Source of the DNA: SELP01 sp035969385 | GTDB taxonomy: Bacteria; Pseudomonadota; Alphaproteobacteria; Rhodobacterales; Rhodobacteraceae | Reading direction: 5' to 3' | DNA: 64,000 bases | Assembly: GCF_035969385.1 (NCBI RefSeq) | Contig: NZ_JAYKKJ010000009.1 | Location: 109,022 to 173,021, forward strand | In this document: positions 42,236-49,741 of the stretch, in pieces | Layout of the letters: every line of letters starts with the position of its first letter | How positions within the stretch are numbered: position 1 is the stretch's first letter | Translations under genes and position numbers: made by a program | Notes under the pieces: model-generated | What the model saw: only the letters and a program-made list of their open reading frames with translations | Database searches by the model: none | Told to the model about the DNA's origin: nothing

Positions 42236-42260
42236 TCTGCCGATCCAACGGATCACCGGG

Positions 42261-42288
42261 AAGGGGCTGCCGAAAGGCGGCCCCTTTT
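42261..42288 (+). terminator. rho-independent terminator of groESL
   Basis: AAGGGGC-T-GCC, loop GAAA, GGC-G-GCCCCTT is a stem with one internal bulge pair, followed by TTTTC. It starts 25 bp after the groEL stop. Confidence 0.85.
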
Positions 42289-42321
42289 CGATTGGGGGAT
42301 CAAAAATGTCGATGAGGCACG

Positions 42322-42398
42322 CGTCCGCCCGGGTGGGCGTGGAACACGCCCGCCTTGGGGGCGGGCGGGCGTGTGCCGGGCCGCTGCGCGACCCGGCG
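42322..42398 (+). repeat. dispersed GC-rich palindromic repeat, family B copy 4
   Basis: CCGGGTGGGCGTGGAACACGCCCGCC, TTGG, GGCGGGCGGGCGTGTGCCGGGCC, then GCTGCGCGACCCGGCG match the other B copies, with compensating changes that keep the GGGCGTG...CACGCCC stem. Confidence 0.62.
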
Positions 42399-42414
42399 AG
42401 GCGGTCTTCCAAAC

Positions 42415-42738
42415 TCAGTCGAAGATATCTTCGATCCCGTCCCAGATTTCCTCGGCGATCTTGCCCCAGAGCCGGAACCCCTTGCGCGATTTGCGTTTCG
42501 CCTTGCGCGGCCGGTCGGGCGGATCATGGGGCATGGAGCGGGCCGGATGGGCCGGGGCCGACCGATGCGCCGGGACCGATTTCCGGGCCGAGGTGTCGTC
42601 TTTCCGCGGAATGCGCTTTAGGTCGTGCAAGGGGGCGCCGCAGCTGGAACAGGCCAGTTCGTGCCGGATCTTGCCGCGCAGTTCCAGAACCGCCCGGTTT
42701 CCGCAGTAGCAACAGGTCGCGATCTTGGTTACCGGCAC
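42415..42738 (-). CDS. zinc-ribbon hypothetical protein, 107 aa
   Basis: The N-terminus holds a possible zinc ribbon, CCYCGNRAVLEL and then ELACSSCGAPL, giving Cys-x2-Cys pairs about 20 residues apart. A basic, Pro/Ser-rich linker (residues 45-85) and an acidic helical end (LWGKIAEEIWDGIEDIFD) follow. GGAG lies upstream of the ATG. No enzymatic motif is visible; a nucleic-acid or protein-binding role is a guess. It is 16 bp downstream of rlmB on the same strand and may be cotranscribed. Confidence 0.7.
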   Translation of the reverse strand: MPVTKIATCCYCGNRAVLELRGKIRHELACSSCGAPLHDLKRIPRKDDTSARKSVPAHRSAPAHPARSMPHDPPDRPRKAKRKSRKGFRLWGKIAEEIWDGIEDIFD

Positions 42739-42754
42739 GGCACGCTCCTATCCA

Positions 42755-43531
42755 TCAGCCTTTCGATGCATATAGGGCAACCGCCGCCGCGTTCGAGACG
42801 TTCAGCGACCCGAACCCACCGGCAAAGTCGATCCGCACCAATGCGTCGCAGGTGGTCTTTGTCTTGTCGCGCAGCCCCGGCCCCTCGGCCCCGAGGACCA
42901 GCGCCACGGGCCGGTCGCGCTGCCCCGCGATCGCCTGTTCGATGGTCTGCTCCGCCTCGCCATCAAGGCCAAGCACGAGGTAGCCCATGTCCTTCAGCGC
43001 CTCCATCCCTTCGGCCAGATTACGGATGCGCAGATAAGGCTGCCGCTCCAGTGCACCGCTGGCGGTCTTGGCCAGCGCCCCGGTTTCGGGTGCCGAATGG
43101 CGCTGCACGCCGACGACTGCCAGTGCGCCGAACACCTCGGCGGAACGCAGGATCGCGCCGACGTTATGCGGGTCGGTCACCCGGTCCAGAAGGACGATCC
43201 GGGCCGGGCGGTCGCCCGTCGGGATCGCCACATCCTCCAGCCGTCCCCAATCCAGCGGTTTGACCTCGAGCGCGGCGCCCTGATGGACGCTGTCGGCGGG
43301 CACGGGGGCCGCAAATTTGCGCGGGTCCGAGACCTCGGGCGTCATGCCGGAGGCGGCGATGGCATCGGCCAGTTTCGCCTCGGCGTTCAGGGTCACGACC
43401 AGCCGAAGCCGGGTCCGCGCGGGGTTCAACAGCGCGTCGCGCACCGCGTGCAGCCCGAACAGCCAGACGGTTTCGGCGGCGGCCGCCCGCTTGGCCTGTT
43501 CCTTTTCGACGACCCACTTGGGTTTCTTCAT
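42755..43531 (-). CDS. rlmB: 23S rRNA 2'-O-methyltransferase, RlmB-like (TrmH/SpoU family)
   Basis: This 258-aa protein uses SAM to methylate ribose in rRNA (Gm2251 for E. coli RlmB). An N-terminal substrate domain (WLFGLHAVRDALLNPARTRL) precedes the SPOUT knot with its three motifs: LLDRVTDPHNVGAILRSAE (motif 1), ALVLGAEGPGLR (motif 2) and RIDFAGGFGSLNVSNAAAVALY (motif 3). The ATG at 43531 starts MKKPKWVVEK. Distinguishing RlmB from other TrmH-group-3 enzymes is by overall pattern only. Confidence 0.88.
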   Translation of the reverse strand: MKKPKWVVEKEQAKRAAAAETVWLFGLHAVRDALLNPARTRLRLVVTLNAEAKLADAIAASGMTPEVSDPRKFAAPVPADSVHQGAALEVKPLDWGRLEDVAIPTGDRPARIVLLDRVTDPHNVGAILRSAEVFGALAVVGVQRHSAPETGALAKTASGALERQPYLRIRNLAEGMEALKDMGYLVLGLDGEAEQTIEQAIAGQRDRPVALVLGAEGPGLRDKTKTTCDALVRIDFAGGFGSLNVSNAAAVALYASKG

Positions 43532-43626
43532 GGCAATGGCGCCTTGTGATTTCGCATGTTCCCCCCTGAATGCGACGGGCCGCGCCGGGGTGCAAGGGAA
43601 AGCCGGAAAAGGGGGCGAATTTCGCC

Positions 43627-43655
43627 TTGACGGGGCTACGTGCTGCGCATATTCA
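43627..43655 (+). promoter_or_regulatory. sigma-70-type promoter of tRNA-Tyr
   Basis: TTGACG (43627-43632) and TATTCA (43650-43655) are spaced by exactly 17 bp and lie 31 bp upstream of the tRNA. Transcription would start at about 43662. Confidence 0.6.
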
Positions 43656-43686
43656 GCCCCTCGCAACGGCCCTTCGGGCGCCGTTC

Positions 43687-43770
43687 GGGCGACGAGCTGC
43701 AAGGTGCGGCAGCGGACTGTAACTCCGCCGGGGAGACCCATGCCTGGTTCGATTCCAGGGTCGCCCACCA
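43687..43770 (+). tRNA. tRNA-Tyr(GUA)
   Basis: This 84-nt gene has acceptor stem GGGCGAC/GTCGCCC and encoded ACCA. The anticodon arm is GCGGA-CTGTAAC-TCCGC with GTA, the variable arm is long (class II, as expected for bacterial tRNA-Tyr), and the T arm is CCTGG-TTCGATT-CCAGG. Confidence 0.96.
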
Positions 43771-43841
43771 TCCCCCCAAGGTCAAAACGATGGTGACGGC
43801 ACGATTGCGCGGGCCCTTGGTCTTCGTGCAAGGATGTCCCC

Positions 43842-44327
43842 ATGACAACGACCCGTCCCATGCTTCACCTGTTTTGCGGAAAGATCGCCGCGGGCAAGTC
43901 GACCCTTGCGGCCCGGATCGCCGAGGAGTCGGGGGCGGTCCTGATCTCCGAGGATCACTGGCTTGCCGCGCTTTACGGGGACCAGATGACCAGCCTTGCC
44001 GATTATGTCCGCTGTTCCACCCGGCTTCAGGCCGCGATGGGGCCGCATGTGGCGGGGTTGCTGTGGGCCGGGGTGTCTGTGGTTCTGGATTTTCCGGCCA
44101 ACACGCCGGGGCAGCGGGCCTGGATGCGGCGGGTGCTGGACGACAGCGGCGCGGACCACCGGTTGCACCTGCTGACCCCGCCGGACGCGGTCTGTCTGGA
44201 GCGGTTGCACGCCCGCAACGCGGCGGGCGACCACCCCTTTGCCGCGACCGAGGCGCAATTCGCGCAGGTGTCAAAGCACTTCAGCCCGCCTACGGAGGAC
44301 GAAGGCTTTACCGTGGTGCCCCGATAG
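43842..44327 (+). CDS. P-loop kinase-like ATPase (AAA_33)
   Basis: This 161-aa protein has Walker A LFCGKIAAGKSTLA at residues 10-23, an SEDHW acidic motif at about 36 and the Lys/Arg-rich lid segment RLHARNAAGDHPF. The shape fits small AAA_33 kinases related to zeta toxin, gluconokinase and chloramphenicol phosphotransferase. There is no antitoxin-like gene next to it, so a small-molecule kinase is more likely than a toxin. Substrate unknown. Confidence 0.8.
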   Translation: MTTTRPMLHLFCGKIAAGKSTLAARIAEESGAVLISEDHWLAALYGDQMTSLADYVRCSTRLQAAMGPHVAGLLWAGVSVVLDFPANTPGQRAWMRRVLDDSGADHRLHLLTPPDAVCLERLHARNAAGDHPFAATEAQFAQVSKHFSPPTEDEGFTVVPR

Positions 44328-44356
44328 GTGGTTCTAAGGGATGGTCAGACGCGACG

Positions 44357-44415
44357 CGTCCGAACCGAGGGGAGGGCGAGAAGCGCCCGCCCCGTGGGGC
44401 GGTTCGGGCGCTGCC
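44357..44415 (+). repeat. dispersed repeat, family C copy 2
   Basis: Matches the minus strand of 7542-7600 along its length: CCGAACCGAGGGG, a purine spacer, GCGCCCGCCCCGTGGGG and CGGTTCGGGCGCTG, with CCGAACCG/CGGTTCGG arms. It separates the kinase gene from the convergent 172-aa gene; a further GCCCGTGC-AGG-GCACGGGC hairpin follows. Confidence 0.6.
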
Positions 44416-44449
44416 CGTGCAGGGCACGGGCAAAACTGCGCGGCGCCGA

Positions 44450-44968
44450 TCAGGGGATCAGCACCTCGTTTCGGTTGAACTGGGCGAAATCCGACGTGCC
44501 ATCGTCATAGAAGATCTCGACATAGATGCTGTCCACGCTTTCCGGCGGCAGCGTCACATAGGGCAGGTAGTTCACCATATCGGTCATGGAATTCGGGCTG
44601 GCGGTGTCTTCGTGGCAGGGTTCCAGCGGAAAGACCGTTTCGGCGGGGGCGCCGTTCAGCCCATATCGCACCTCCCACATGCCACAGCGCCAGGACAGAA
44701 GATGGGTGAAGTAGAGAAGGTCCTGCCCTTCATACAGCCGCACCGCGACCCAATTGCCCTTGGTCATGCCGAGGATTGGTTTGATTTCCACGGCGGTGGT
44801 GAATTTGCCGGTGGGCACCTGCGGTTCCGGTTCGCGGACCGACAGGTCTTCCAGCGCGGTTTCGGCGGCGGCGGGGGCGGCGGCCATAGTGTCCGGCGCC
44901 ATGCCATCGGGCGCGGGCGTGATCCCCAGCGCGGTTCCGATCAGATAGGGCAGCATCAATTCCCACAT
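44450..44968 (-). CDS. hypothetical protein, 172 aa
   Basis: Begins with a short hydrophobic segment (MWELMLPYLIGTALGITP) that could anchor or export it, followed by an Ala/Pro/Glu-rich linker. A compact domain from about residue 55 (VEIKPILGMTKGNWVAVRLY, LLYFTHLLSWRCGMWEVRYG) has two Cys (RCG, PCHE) that may be bridged. AGGAAGGA precedes the ATG at 44968; the TTG two codons upstream is not needed. I recall similar conserved proteins in Rhodobacterales but no assigned function. Confidence 0.7.
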   Translation of the reverse strand: MWELMLPYLIGTALGITPAPDGMAPDTMAAAPAAAETALEDLSVREPEPQVPTGKFTTAVEIKPILGMTKGNWVAVRLYEGQDLLYFTHLLSWRCGMWEVRYGLNGAPAETVFPLEPCHEDTASPNSMTDMVNYLPYVTLPPESVDSIYVEIFYDDGTSDFAQFNRNEVLIP

Positions 44969-45055
44969 GGTCAAATCCTTCCTGTTATCGCGGCTTTCGC
45001 CGGGCAGGCCCCGGCCCTATAGTGGTCCCAAAATCAGTGCGGGTACGAGCAGACT

Positions 45056-46057
45056 ATGGCGCGAAAGAAAGCTTCTGGCCAGAATTTCAACATCATGGTG
45101 GTGGGGCAGGGCGGTCGCCTGCAATACGAGGCGCTGTTGTTCGCCGCCTCCTTGCGGGCGAAATCGCCGGGGTTTTCGGGCCGGTTGATCGTGGCGGAAC
45201 CGCAACCCGGCCCGCGCTGGATGAAAGACCCGCGCATCGCCGCGCCGGTTCGCGACGCGCTGGAGGAACTGGGGGCCGAGATTGTTCCGTTCGAAAACCG
45301 GCACTTCGGCGAGGTCTACCCCTATGGCAACAAGATCGAGGGGCTTGCGGCCCTGCCCGCCGGGGAACCCTTCGTCTTCTTCGACAGTGATACGCTGATC
45401 CTTGACGAACTGACCGCGCTGCCCATCGATTTCAACCGCCCCGCCGCGTCGATGCGCCGCGAAGGGACCTGGCCCGAGGAAGAGCTGTATTGGCCGGGCT
45501 ACACGGTTGTATGGAAATCGCTTTACGACAAATTCGGGCTGGAGTTCGAAAGCACGCTCGACCTGTCGCAGCCCGATGAATACTGGCAGCGGTACCTCTA
45601 TTTCAACGCGGGCTGGTTTTTCGGGGCTGACCCGGCGGCCTTTGGCAAGCGGTTCACCGACTGGGCAGTCGAGGTGCGCGACAACCGGCCCGAGGAGCTG
45701 GCGGTGCAATCGCTGGACCCCTGGCTGGATCAAGTGGTTCTGCCGCTGGTCATCCATTCCTTCGGCGGCGGGCGGCCCGGGCCGGACCTTGCGGGCCTCG
45801 ACGGCGATGTGACCTGCCACTACCGGATGTTCCCGCTGCTTTACGCCCGCGAAAGCGACAAGGTGGTTCAGGTGTTGGAAGAGGTCACCGCGCCGAACAA
45901 GATCAAGAAGGTGCTGAAGGGCTACGAGCCGATCAAGCGGATGGTCTATCAGGGCCGGGGGCAGAAGGTGCGGGCCCTGTTCGACCAGAACGACCTGCCG
46001 CGCCCGGAAAAGAAGATCCGCAACAAGATCAAGGCCGAAGGGTTCTGGATGCGGTAG
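45056..46057 (+). CDS. glycosyltransferase-like hypothetical protein, 333 aa
   Basis: The order VVGQGGRLQYEALLFAASLR at the start, then FVFFDSDTLILDEL with a DxD-like motif (about residues 114-116) and YLYFNAGWFFGADPAAFGKR, resembles the nucleotide-diphospho-sugar transferase fold of GT-A enzymes. The C-terminus is strongly basic (KIKKVLKGYEPIKRMVYQGR, KKIRNKIKAEGFW), suggesting contact with membrane or polyanion. Donor and acceptor are unknown. It converges on the RraA gene with a 10-bp gap, so it is not part of the catabolic operon. Confidence 0.65.
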   Translation: MARKKASGQNFNIMVVGQGGRLQYEALLFAASLRAKSPGFSGRLIVAEPQPGPRWMKDPRIAAPVRDALEELGAEIVPFENRHFGEVYPYGNKIEGLAALPAGEPFVFFDSDTLILDELTALPIDFNRPAASMRREGTWPEEELYWPGYTVVWKSLYDKFGLEFESTLDLSQPDEYWQRYLYFNAGWFFGADPAAFGKRFTDWAVEVRDNRPEELAVQSLDPWLDQVVLPLVIHSFGGGRPGPDLAGLDGDVTCHYRMFPLLYARESDKVVQVLEEVTAPNKIKKVLKGYEPIKRMVYQGRGQKVRALFDQNDLPRPEKKIRNKIKAEGFWMR

Positions 46058-46067
46058 CGTCCTGTCC

Positions 46068-46763
46068 CTAGGTTCTGGCCTTTTCAAACGCCGCCCAGGC
46101 GGTTTCGAACTTGGCAAAGTCGAACCCCGGTTGCCGGGCGGGTTCAAGGATCAGCCGTTCGGTATCCAGAAGCTTTCGGACGGCCTGCTCCATTTCGGCG
46201 ATATAGTCGCTGGGGATAACCACTGCCCCGTGCCTGTCCGCATGGACAAGGTCCCCGTCGACGATTGTCAGTCCGAAGACCGTCACGGGCGTGCCTACCT
46301 CGCGCACATGGACGAACCCATGTGACGGGCCGACCGATCCGGCGATCACCGGAAAGCCGTCGGGCAGGTCGCCCAGATCGCGCATCACCCCATTGGTCAG
46401 CGCCCCGGACAGGCCAAGGCCCTTGTGCACGGTCGTGTTGATCTCTCCCCAATAGGCGCCGATGGCATCGGCCCCATCAAGGTCTTCGACCACCGCGATG
46501 GCGGGACGCGGGCCTTCGGACATATGCCGGTAATATGCCATCCGGCGGGCGCGGATCACCTCCGCCGCCTCGGTCGGGGGGGCAAGGGCTGCAATCTTGG
46601 CGGTCCGGGCATAGCCGACGATGGCGCCCGCCGCCGGGTCGCTGCACAGGACGGTGCCACGCGTGAACTTGTCGAACCCGCGCTTGCCCTCGACCACCTC
46701 GATCGCGTTGCAGACGGTTGGCGTGTCAACCGACCTCAGCAGGGTCAGAAGTTCGGTGTTCAT
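46068..46763 (-). CDS. RraA-like protein (HMG/CHA aldolase or oxaloacetate decarboxylase type)
   Basis: This 231-aa protein has the RraA fold with GALTNGVMRDLGDLPDGFPV, whose Arg-Asp pair binds substrate and metal in 4-hydroxy-4-methyl-2-oxoglutarate aldolases, and HADRHGAVVIPSDY near the end. It could cleave a 2-oxo acid to pyruvate plus a smaller acid, or decarboxylate oxaloacetate, as a terminal pathway step. A strong AAGGAGA site lies before the ATG, which overlaps the hydrolase gene by 38 bp. It is the last gene of the minus-strand operon that begins at 59777. Confidence 0.85.
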   Translation of the reverse strand: MNTELLTLLRSVDTPTVCNAIEVVEGKRGFDKFTRGTVLCSDPAAGAIVGYARTAKIAALAPPTEAAEVIRARRMAYYRHMSEGPRPAIAVVEDLDGADAIGAYWGEINTTVHKGLGLSGALTNGVMRDLGDLPDGFPVIAGSVGPSHGFVHVREVGTPVTVFGLTIVDGDLVHADRHGAVVIPSDYIAEMEQAVRKLLDTERLILEPARQPGFDFAKFETAWAAFEKART

Positions 46764-47463
46764 GGTCGATCTCCTTTAGCCAGTCGCGCAGCGCGCGCGT
46801 CGTCTCGGCGGGGTTTTCAAGGCAAGGCAGGTGGCCCGCCCCATCGATCACCACGAGGGTGGAGCGGGGCAAGAGGCCGTGCATCAATTCGTGGCGGGAC
46901 AGCGGGCACAGCCCGTCTTCGCGACCGCAGAGGACGAGCGACGGGCAGGCGTAGTTGCGTAGCGTGTCGGTCTGGTCCGGGCGGTCGCGCAGGGCAACGG
47001 ATTGGGTGCAGAACACCTCTGGCCCAAGGTCCATCGCCATCTCCATGCAGAGGTCCAACACGTTCTGCCGCTCTGGCCCGCGGGCAAGGTAATTGGGCTT
47101 CATCTCGTCCCGCATCACATCGTAGAGCCGCCCGGCACAGGCCCGCGCCATCTGGGGACCACGGCGGGACCTGACGGTATCGGCCTCGGCCAGCGGGTTG
47201 GTGTCCATCAGGGCCAGCCCCACGACCCGCTGCGCGGCCTGCCGGACCACCTCCATCGCGACGATCCCACCCATGGACAACCCGGCAAGGGCAAAGCGCG
47301 GCGGCGCCTGGTCCAGCACCCGCGCCGCCAGCCCCGACACCGTGTCCGCGCCGATCATATCGACAACGCCGACCGGCCGGTCGGGCGACAGGGAATTGAT
47401 CTGCGGCCCGAACAGGCGGGCATCGCACATCATGCCGGGCAACAGGATCAGCGGCAGGGTCAC
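46726..47463 (-). CDS. alpha/beta hydrolase
   Basis: This 245-aa protein has oxyanion segment LILLPGMMCDARLFGP, nucleophile elbow LAGLSMGGIVAM (about residues 61-72), acid in LCGREDGLCP and His in IDGAGHLPCLE. It begins with GTG in a 4-bp GTGA overlap with the stop of the MetE-like gene. Such enzymes hydrolyse esters, enol-lactones or C-C bonds. In this operon it could open a lactone or ester intermediate; the substrate is unknown. Confidence 0.85.
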   Translation of the reverse strand: MTLPLILLPGMMCDARLFGPQINSLSPDRPVGVVDMIGADTVSGLAARVLDQAPPRFALAGLSMGGIVAMEVVRQAAQRVVGLALMDTNPLAEADTVRSRRGPQMARACAGRLYDVMRDEMKPNYLARGPERQNVLDLCMEMAMDLGPEVFCTQSVALRDRPDQTDTLRNYACPSLVLCGREDGLCPLSRHELMHGLLPRSTLVVIDGAGHLPCLENPAETTRALRDWLKEIDHEHRTSDPAEVG

Positions 47464-48584
47464 TTGACCAACGCGGCCCCTTCGGCAAGCGCCCCAAGCT
47501 TGGCATAGGCGATATCGGGATCGACCGTGCCATAGCCCGCGAAGGTGCCAAAGCCGCAGTCGCTGCCAGCGATCACCCGGTCATGGCCGACGATATCAAC
47601 AAAACGTTCGATCCGCTGCGCCACCAGTTCCGGGTGTTCGACAAAGTTCGTCGTGGTGTCCACGACGCCGGGCACAAGCACCTTGGTGTCCGGAATGTCG
47701 GCCTTGCGGTCGCGGAACACGGTCCATTCGTGGCCGTGGCGCGGGTTCGATGTTTCGAACAGCACATAGCGGGCCTTGGCCGACATCAGCGTGTCGAACA
47801 TCTTGGCCATGGGAATGTCGCAGACGTGCGGCCCTTCGTAATTGCCCCAGCAGATATGGATGCGCACCCGGTCTTCCGGCACATTGGACAGCGCGTGGTT
47901 CAGCGCCTCGACATGGCTTGCCGCGACCTTCAGGAACTCGTCGTCGCTCAGGTCGGTGAACAGCATGTGCCGCGACAGGGCGAGGTCGGGGCAATCCAGT
48001 TGCAGATCAAGGCCAGAGGCGACGATGGTTTCGTATTCCTCCTTCATCGCGTCGGCCAGCGCGGCCAGATAGGCCTCGCGCGTGGGGTAATGGGCGTTTT
48101 GCAGGAACAGGGAAATCACACCGGGGCTGGCCGCGTTCATGAACCCGCGTTCCACCCCGTGTTCGGCCATCGCCGCCTTGAGGTTGGCAATGTCCTTCTG
48201 CAACTCCCCCTGCCCTTTTGTCTTCACCTCGCCCACGCACATCGGGCGCGCGTATTGCGGGGTTCCACCTTCGTTGGCAATGCGTTCCAGAAAGCCGGGA
48301 AACAGCTTCAGGTCGGCGGGCGCGTTGCGGGGGCTGTCGCCGTCAAAGCCGGTGTAGCGGTCCTTGACGTAGGTCGCATATGAGATCTTCGAGGTCTCGC
48401 CGTCCGACACGATCCCGACTCCGGCGTCGGCCTGACGGCGGACCGTGGCGGACACCGCCTCGGTCATGGCGGTGTCGAATGCGGCCGGGTCGTAGGTTTC
48501 GTTGCGTTCCCGCGCAAAGATGAAATCCACCACCTTCTGCGTCCGGGGAAGCGACCCGACATGGGTCGTCTTGATCTTTGCCAT
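47460..48584 (-). CDS. MetE-like (cobalamin-independent methionine synthase family) zinc methyl/alkyl-transferase
   Basis: This 374-aa protein is equivalent to the catalytic C-terminal barrel of MetE. It begins TTHVGSLPR and retains the zinc ligands as HIC in VRIHICWGNYEGP, Glu in VLFETSNPRHG and Cys in IAGSDCGFGTF. It lacks the N-terminal MetE half, as in stand-alone MetE2 and epoxyalkane:coenzyme M transferase. It could remove a methyl or alkyl group from the pathway substrate to a thiol, rather than make methionine for the cell. A GGAGG site precedes the ATG. It lies between the cupin and the hydrolase. Confidence 0.85.
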   Translation of the reverse strand: MAKIKTTHVGSLPRTQKVVDFIFARERNETYDPAAFDTAMTEAVSATVRRQADAGVGIVSDGETSKISYATYVKDRYTGFDGDSPRNAPADLKLFPGFLERIANEGGTPQYARPMCVGEVKTKGQGELQKDIANLKAAMAEHGVERGFMNAASPGVISLFLQNAHYPTREAYLAALADAMKEEYETIVASGLDLQLDCPDLALSRHMLFTDLSDDEFLKVAASHVEALNHALSNVPEDRVRIHICWGNYEGPHVCDIPMAKMFDTLMSAKARYVLFETSNPRHGHEWTVFRDRKADIPDTKVLVPGVVDTTTNFVEHPELVAQRIERFVDIVGHDRVIAGSDCGFGTFAGYGTVDPDIAYAKLGALAEGAALVK

Positions 48585-48639
48585 GGGAACCTCCGTTCTT
48601 TGGGGGCAGCGGCCGGACACCCCGGCCGCCGCCTACCGC

Positions 48640-49605
48640 TTAGCCTTGCCAGGTCGGACCAGCGGGGTCTTCCGTCGCGACGATCCGGTAGAGCGATGCC
48701 TCGCCCGTCATCGACGGGACGACGGTATAGCCAAGGTTTTCCGGAACGCTCATCGTGTCGCCGGGCGCAAGGGTCGCGCTGCCGCCATCCCAGGTGACCT
48801 TCCAATAGCCATGCACCGGCATCAGGACCGTCGGATACGGTGCGGTCTGCTTGCTGTCGCGGGCCGAGGCCCGGGTCATGAAATCGACCTCGAACCCGGG
48901 CCGGTCGCGCAGCACGCCCGTCTCGCCAATCACTGTCACAGGTTTGCGGTCGGACAGGGCCACAAGGTCCGGATAGCGGGCGACGTGGTTGGGAAGCACC
49001 TGCGCCGTGGTCGGTTCGCCCCGCTTGGCAAGGTCAGTGTCCGACATCAGCGGCATCGGCTTCACCCCGTCGGGCAGGCGTTCCTGTTTCTTGCTGTCAT
49101 ACAGCTTGCCGTTCTCGCCAAGGATCAAGCCGTGGTCCTTGGCGTCCTCGATCACCTGCGGCGCCCACATGACGCCGCCCCCGGCATCGTCGCCGCCAAG
49201 GATCGCCATGATCATCCCGTAGTCGGTGCCGATATTTTCGAACCCCCGAAACACGCCGGTCGGAATGTTGAAGATATCGCCCTTTTCAAGGATCACTTCG
49301 CCCGCGTCGCCCCAACGGCCCCAGAAGAACCGCCAGCGCCCGGACAGGACGAAAAACGCCTCGGCCGTGCGATGATCGTGAAGCGAGTTGCGGCACTTCG
49401 GTGGCTGCCCCGCCGCGCCGATGTTGAAGCCATGCGGGATGGTGATGTGGACGTGCTGGTCGGGGGATTCCGACACGCCGCCACCGATGATGGTAAAGTT
49501 TTCCTTCTGGTCGCTGCCCGGCGTATGCGCATCAATGAACGCGGTCTTGCAGGGTTGCAGGTCGCCGTAGCGGACGATGCGGGTTTCCATGTCTTGCGGT
49601 GTCAT
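48640..49605 (-). CDS. two-cupin-domain protein
   Basis: This 321-aa protein has an N-terminal cupin with metal-site pattern PPKCRNSLHDHRTAEAFFVLSGRWRFFWG and GDIFNIPTGVFRGFENIG. A C-terminal cupin-like repeat (LMPVHGYWKVTWDGGSATL, GDTMSVPENLGYTV) has fewer ligands. Bicupins act as dioxygenases, isomerases or oxalate-type decarboxylases; the first-domain HDH/E/H set suggests a metal enzyme. ATG 49605 is chosen for its AAAGGA site. It follows a hairpin and a possible 31-aa gene in the operon. Confidence 0.82.
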   Translation of the reverse strand: MTPQDMETRIVRYGDLQPCKTAFIDAHTPGSDQKENFTIIGGGVSESPDQHVHITIPHGFNIGAAGQPPKCRNSLHDHRTAEAFFVLSGRWRFFWGRWGDAGEVILEKGDIFNIPTGVFRGFENIGTDYGMIMAILGGDDAGGGVMWAPQVIEDAKDHGLILGENGKLYDSKKQERLPDGVKPMPLMSDTDLAKRGEPTTAQVLPNHVARYPDLVALSDRKPVTVIGETGVLRDRPGFEVDFMTRASARDSKQTAPYPTVLMPVHGYWKVTWDGGSATLAPGDTMSVPENLGYTVVPSMTGEASLYRIVATEDPAGPTWQG

Positions 49606-49622
49606 TCGGGTATCCTTTGGAA

Positions 49623-49656
49623 ATGGGGTCTGAGGGTGGAAAGGGTCAGACCCCAT
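49623..49656 (-). other. intra-operon stem-loop before the cupin gene
   Basis: ATGGGGTCTGA and TCAGACCCCAT form a perfect 11-bp stem around a 12-nt loop. With no T-run it may lower or stabilise distal expression rather than stop transcription. Confidence 0.55.
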
Positions 49657-49741
49657 GCCCCGGCGGATGCGGGTTGAGCCGTTCCGCGCGCCGCGCCTGA
49701 AACAACACATGCATCCGACGGATGTCCTCGGGCTGGCGCAT
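49646..49741 (-). CDS. candidate 31-aa protein coupled to the SnoaL-like gene
   Basis: The ATG overlaps the stop of the upstream SnoaL-like gene in an ATGA junction, as most real junctions of this operon do. It encodes a basic peptide (MRQPEDIRRMHVLFQARRAE, ending LNPHPPGHGV) whose stop lies in the following hairpin. No homologue is known to me. It could be chance, but junction style and spacing favour translation. Confidence 0.3.
   Translation of the reverse strand: MRQPEDIRRMHVLFQARRAERLNPHPPGHGV

Noticed and set aside
40181..42412. 743-aa open frame antisense to groESL
   Set aside because: GroES and GroEL are certain on the other strand; this frame is a known type of artefact opposite highly biased chaperonin genes.
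43842..44327. Zeta-type toxin
   Set aside because: Only the P-loop kinase fold is shared; there is no epsilon-like antitoxin gene beside it.
13521..44415. CRISPR array made of the GC-rich repeats
   Set aside because: The copies lie kilobases apart in separate intergenic gaps, vary in sequence and orientation, and there are no spacers or cas genes.
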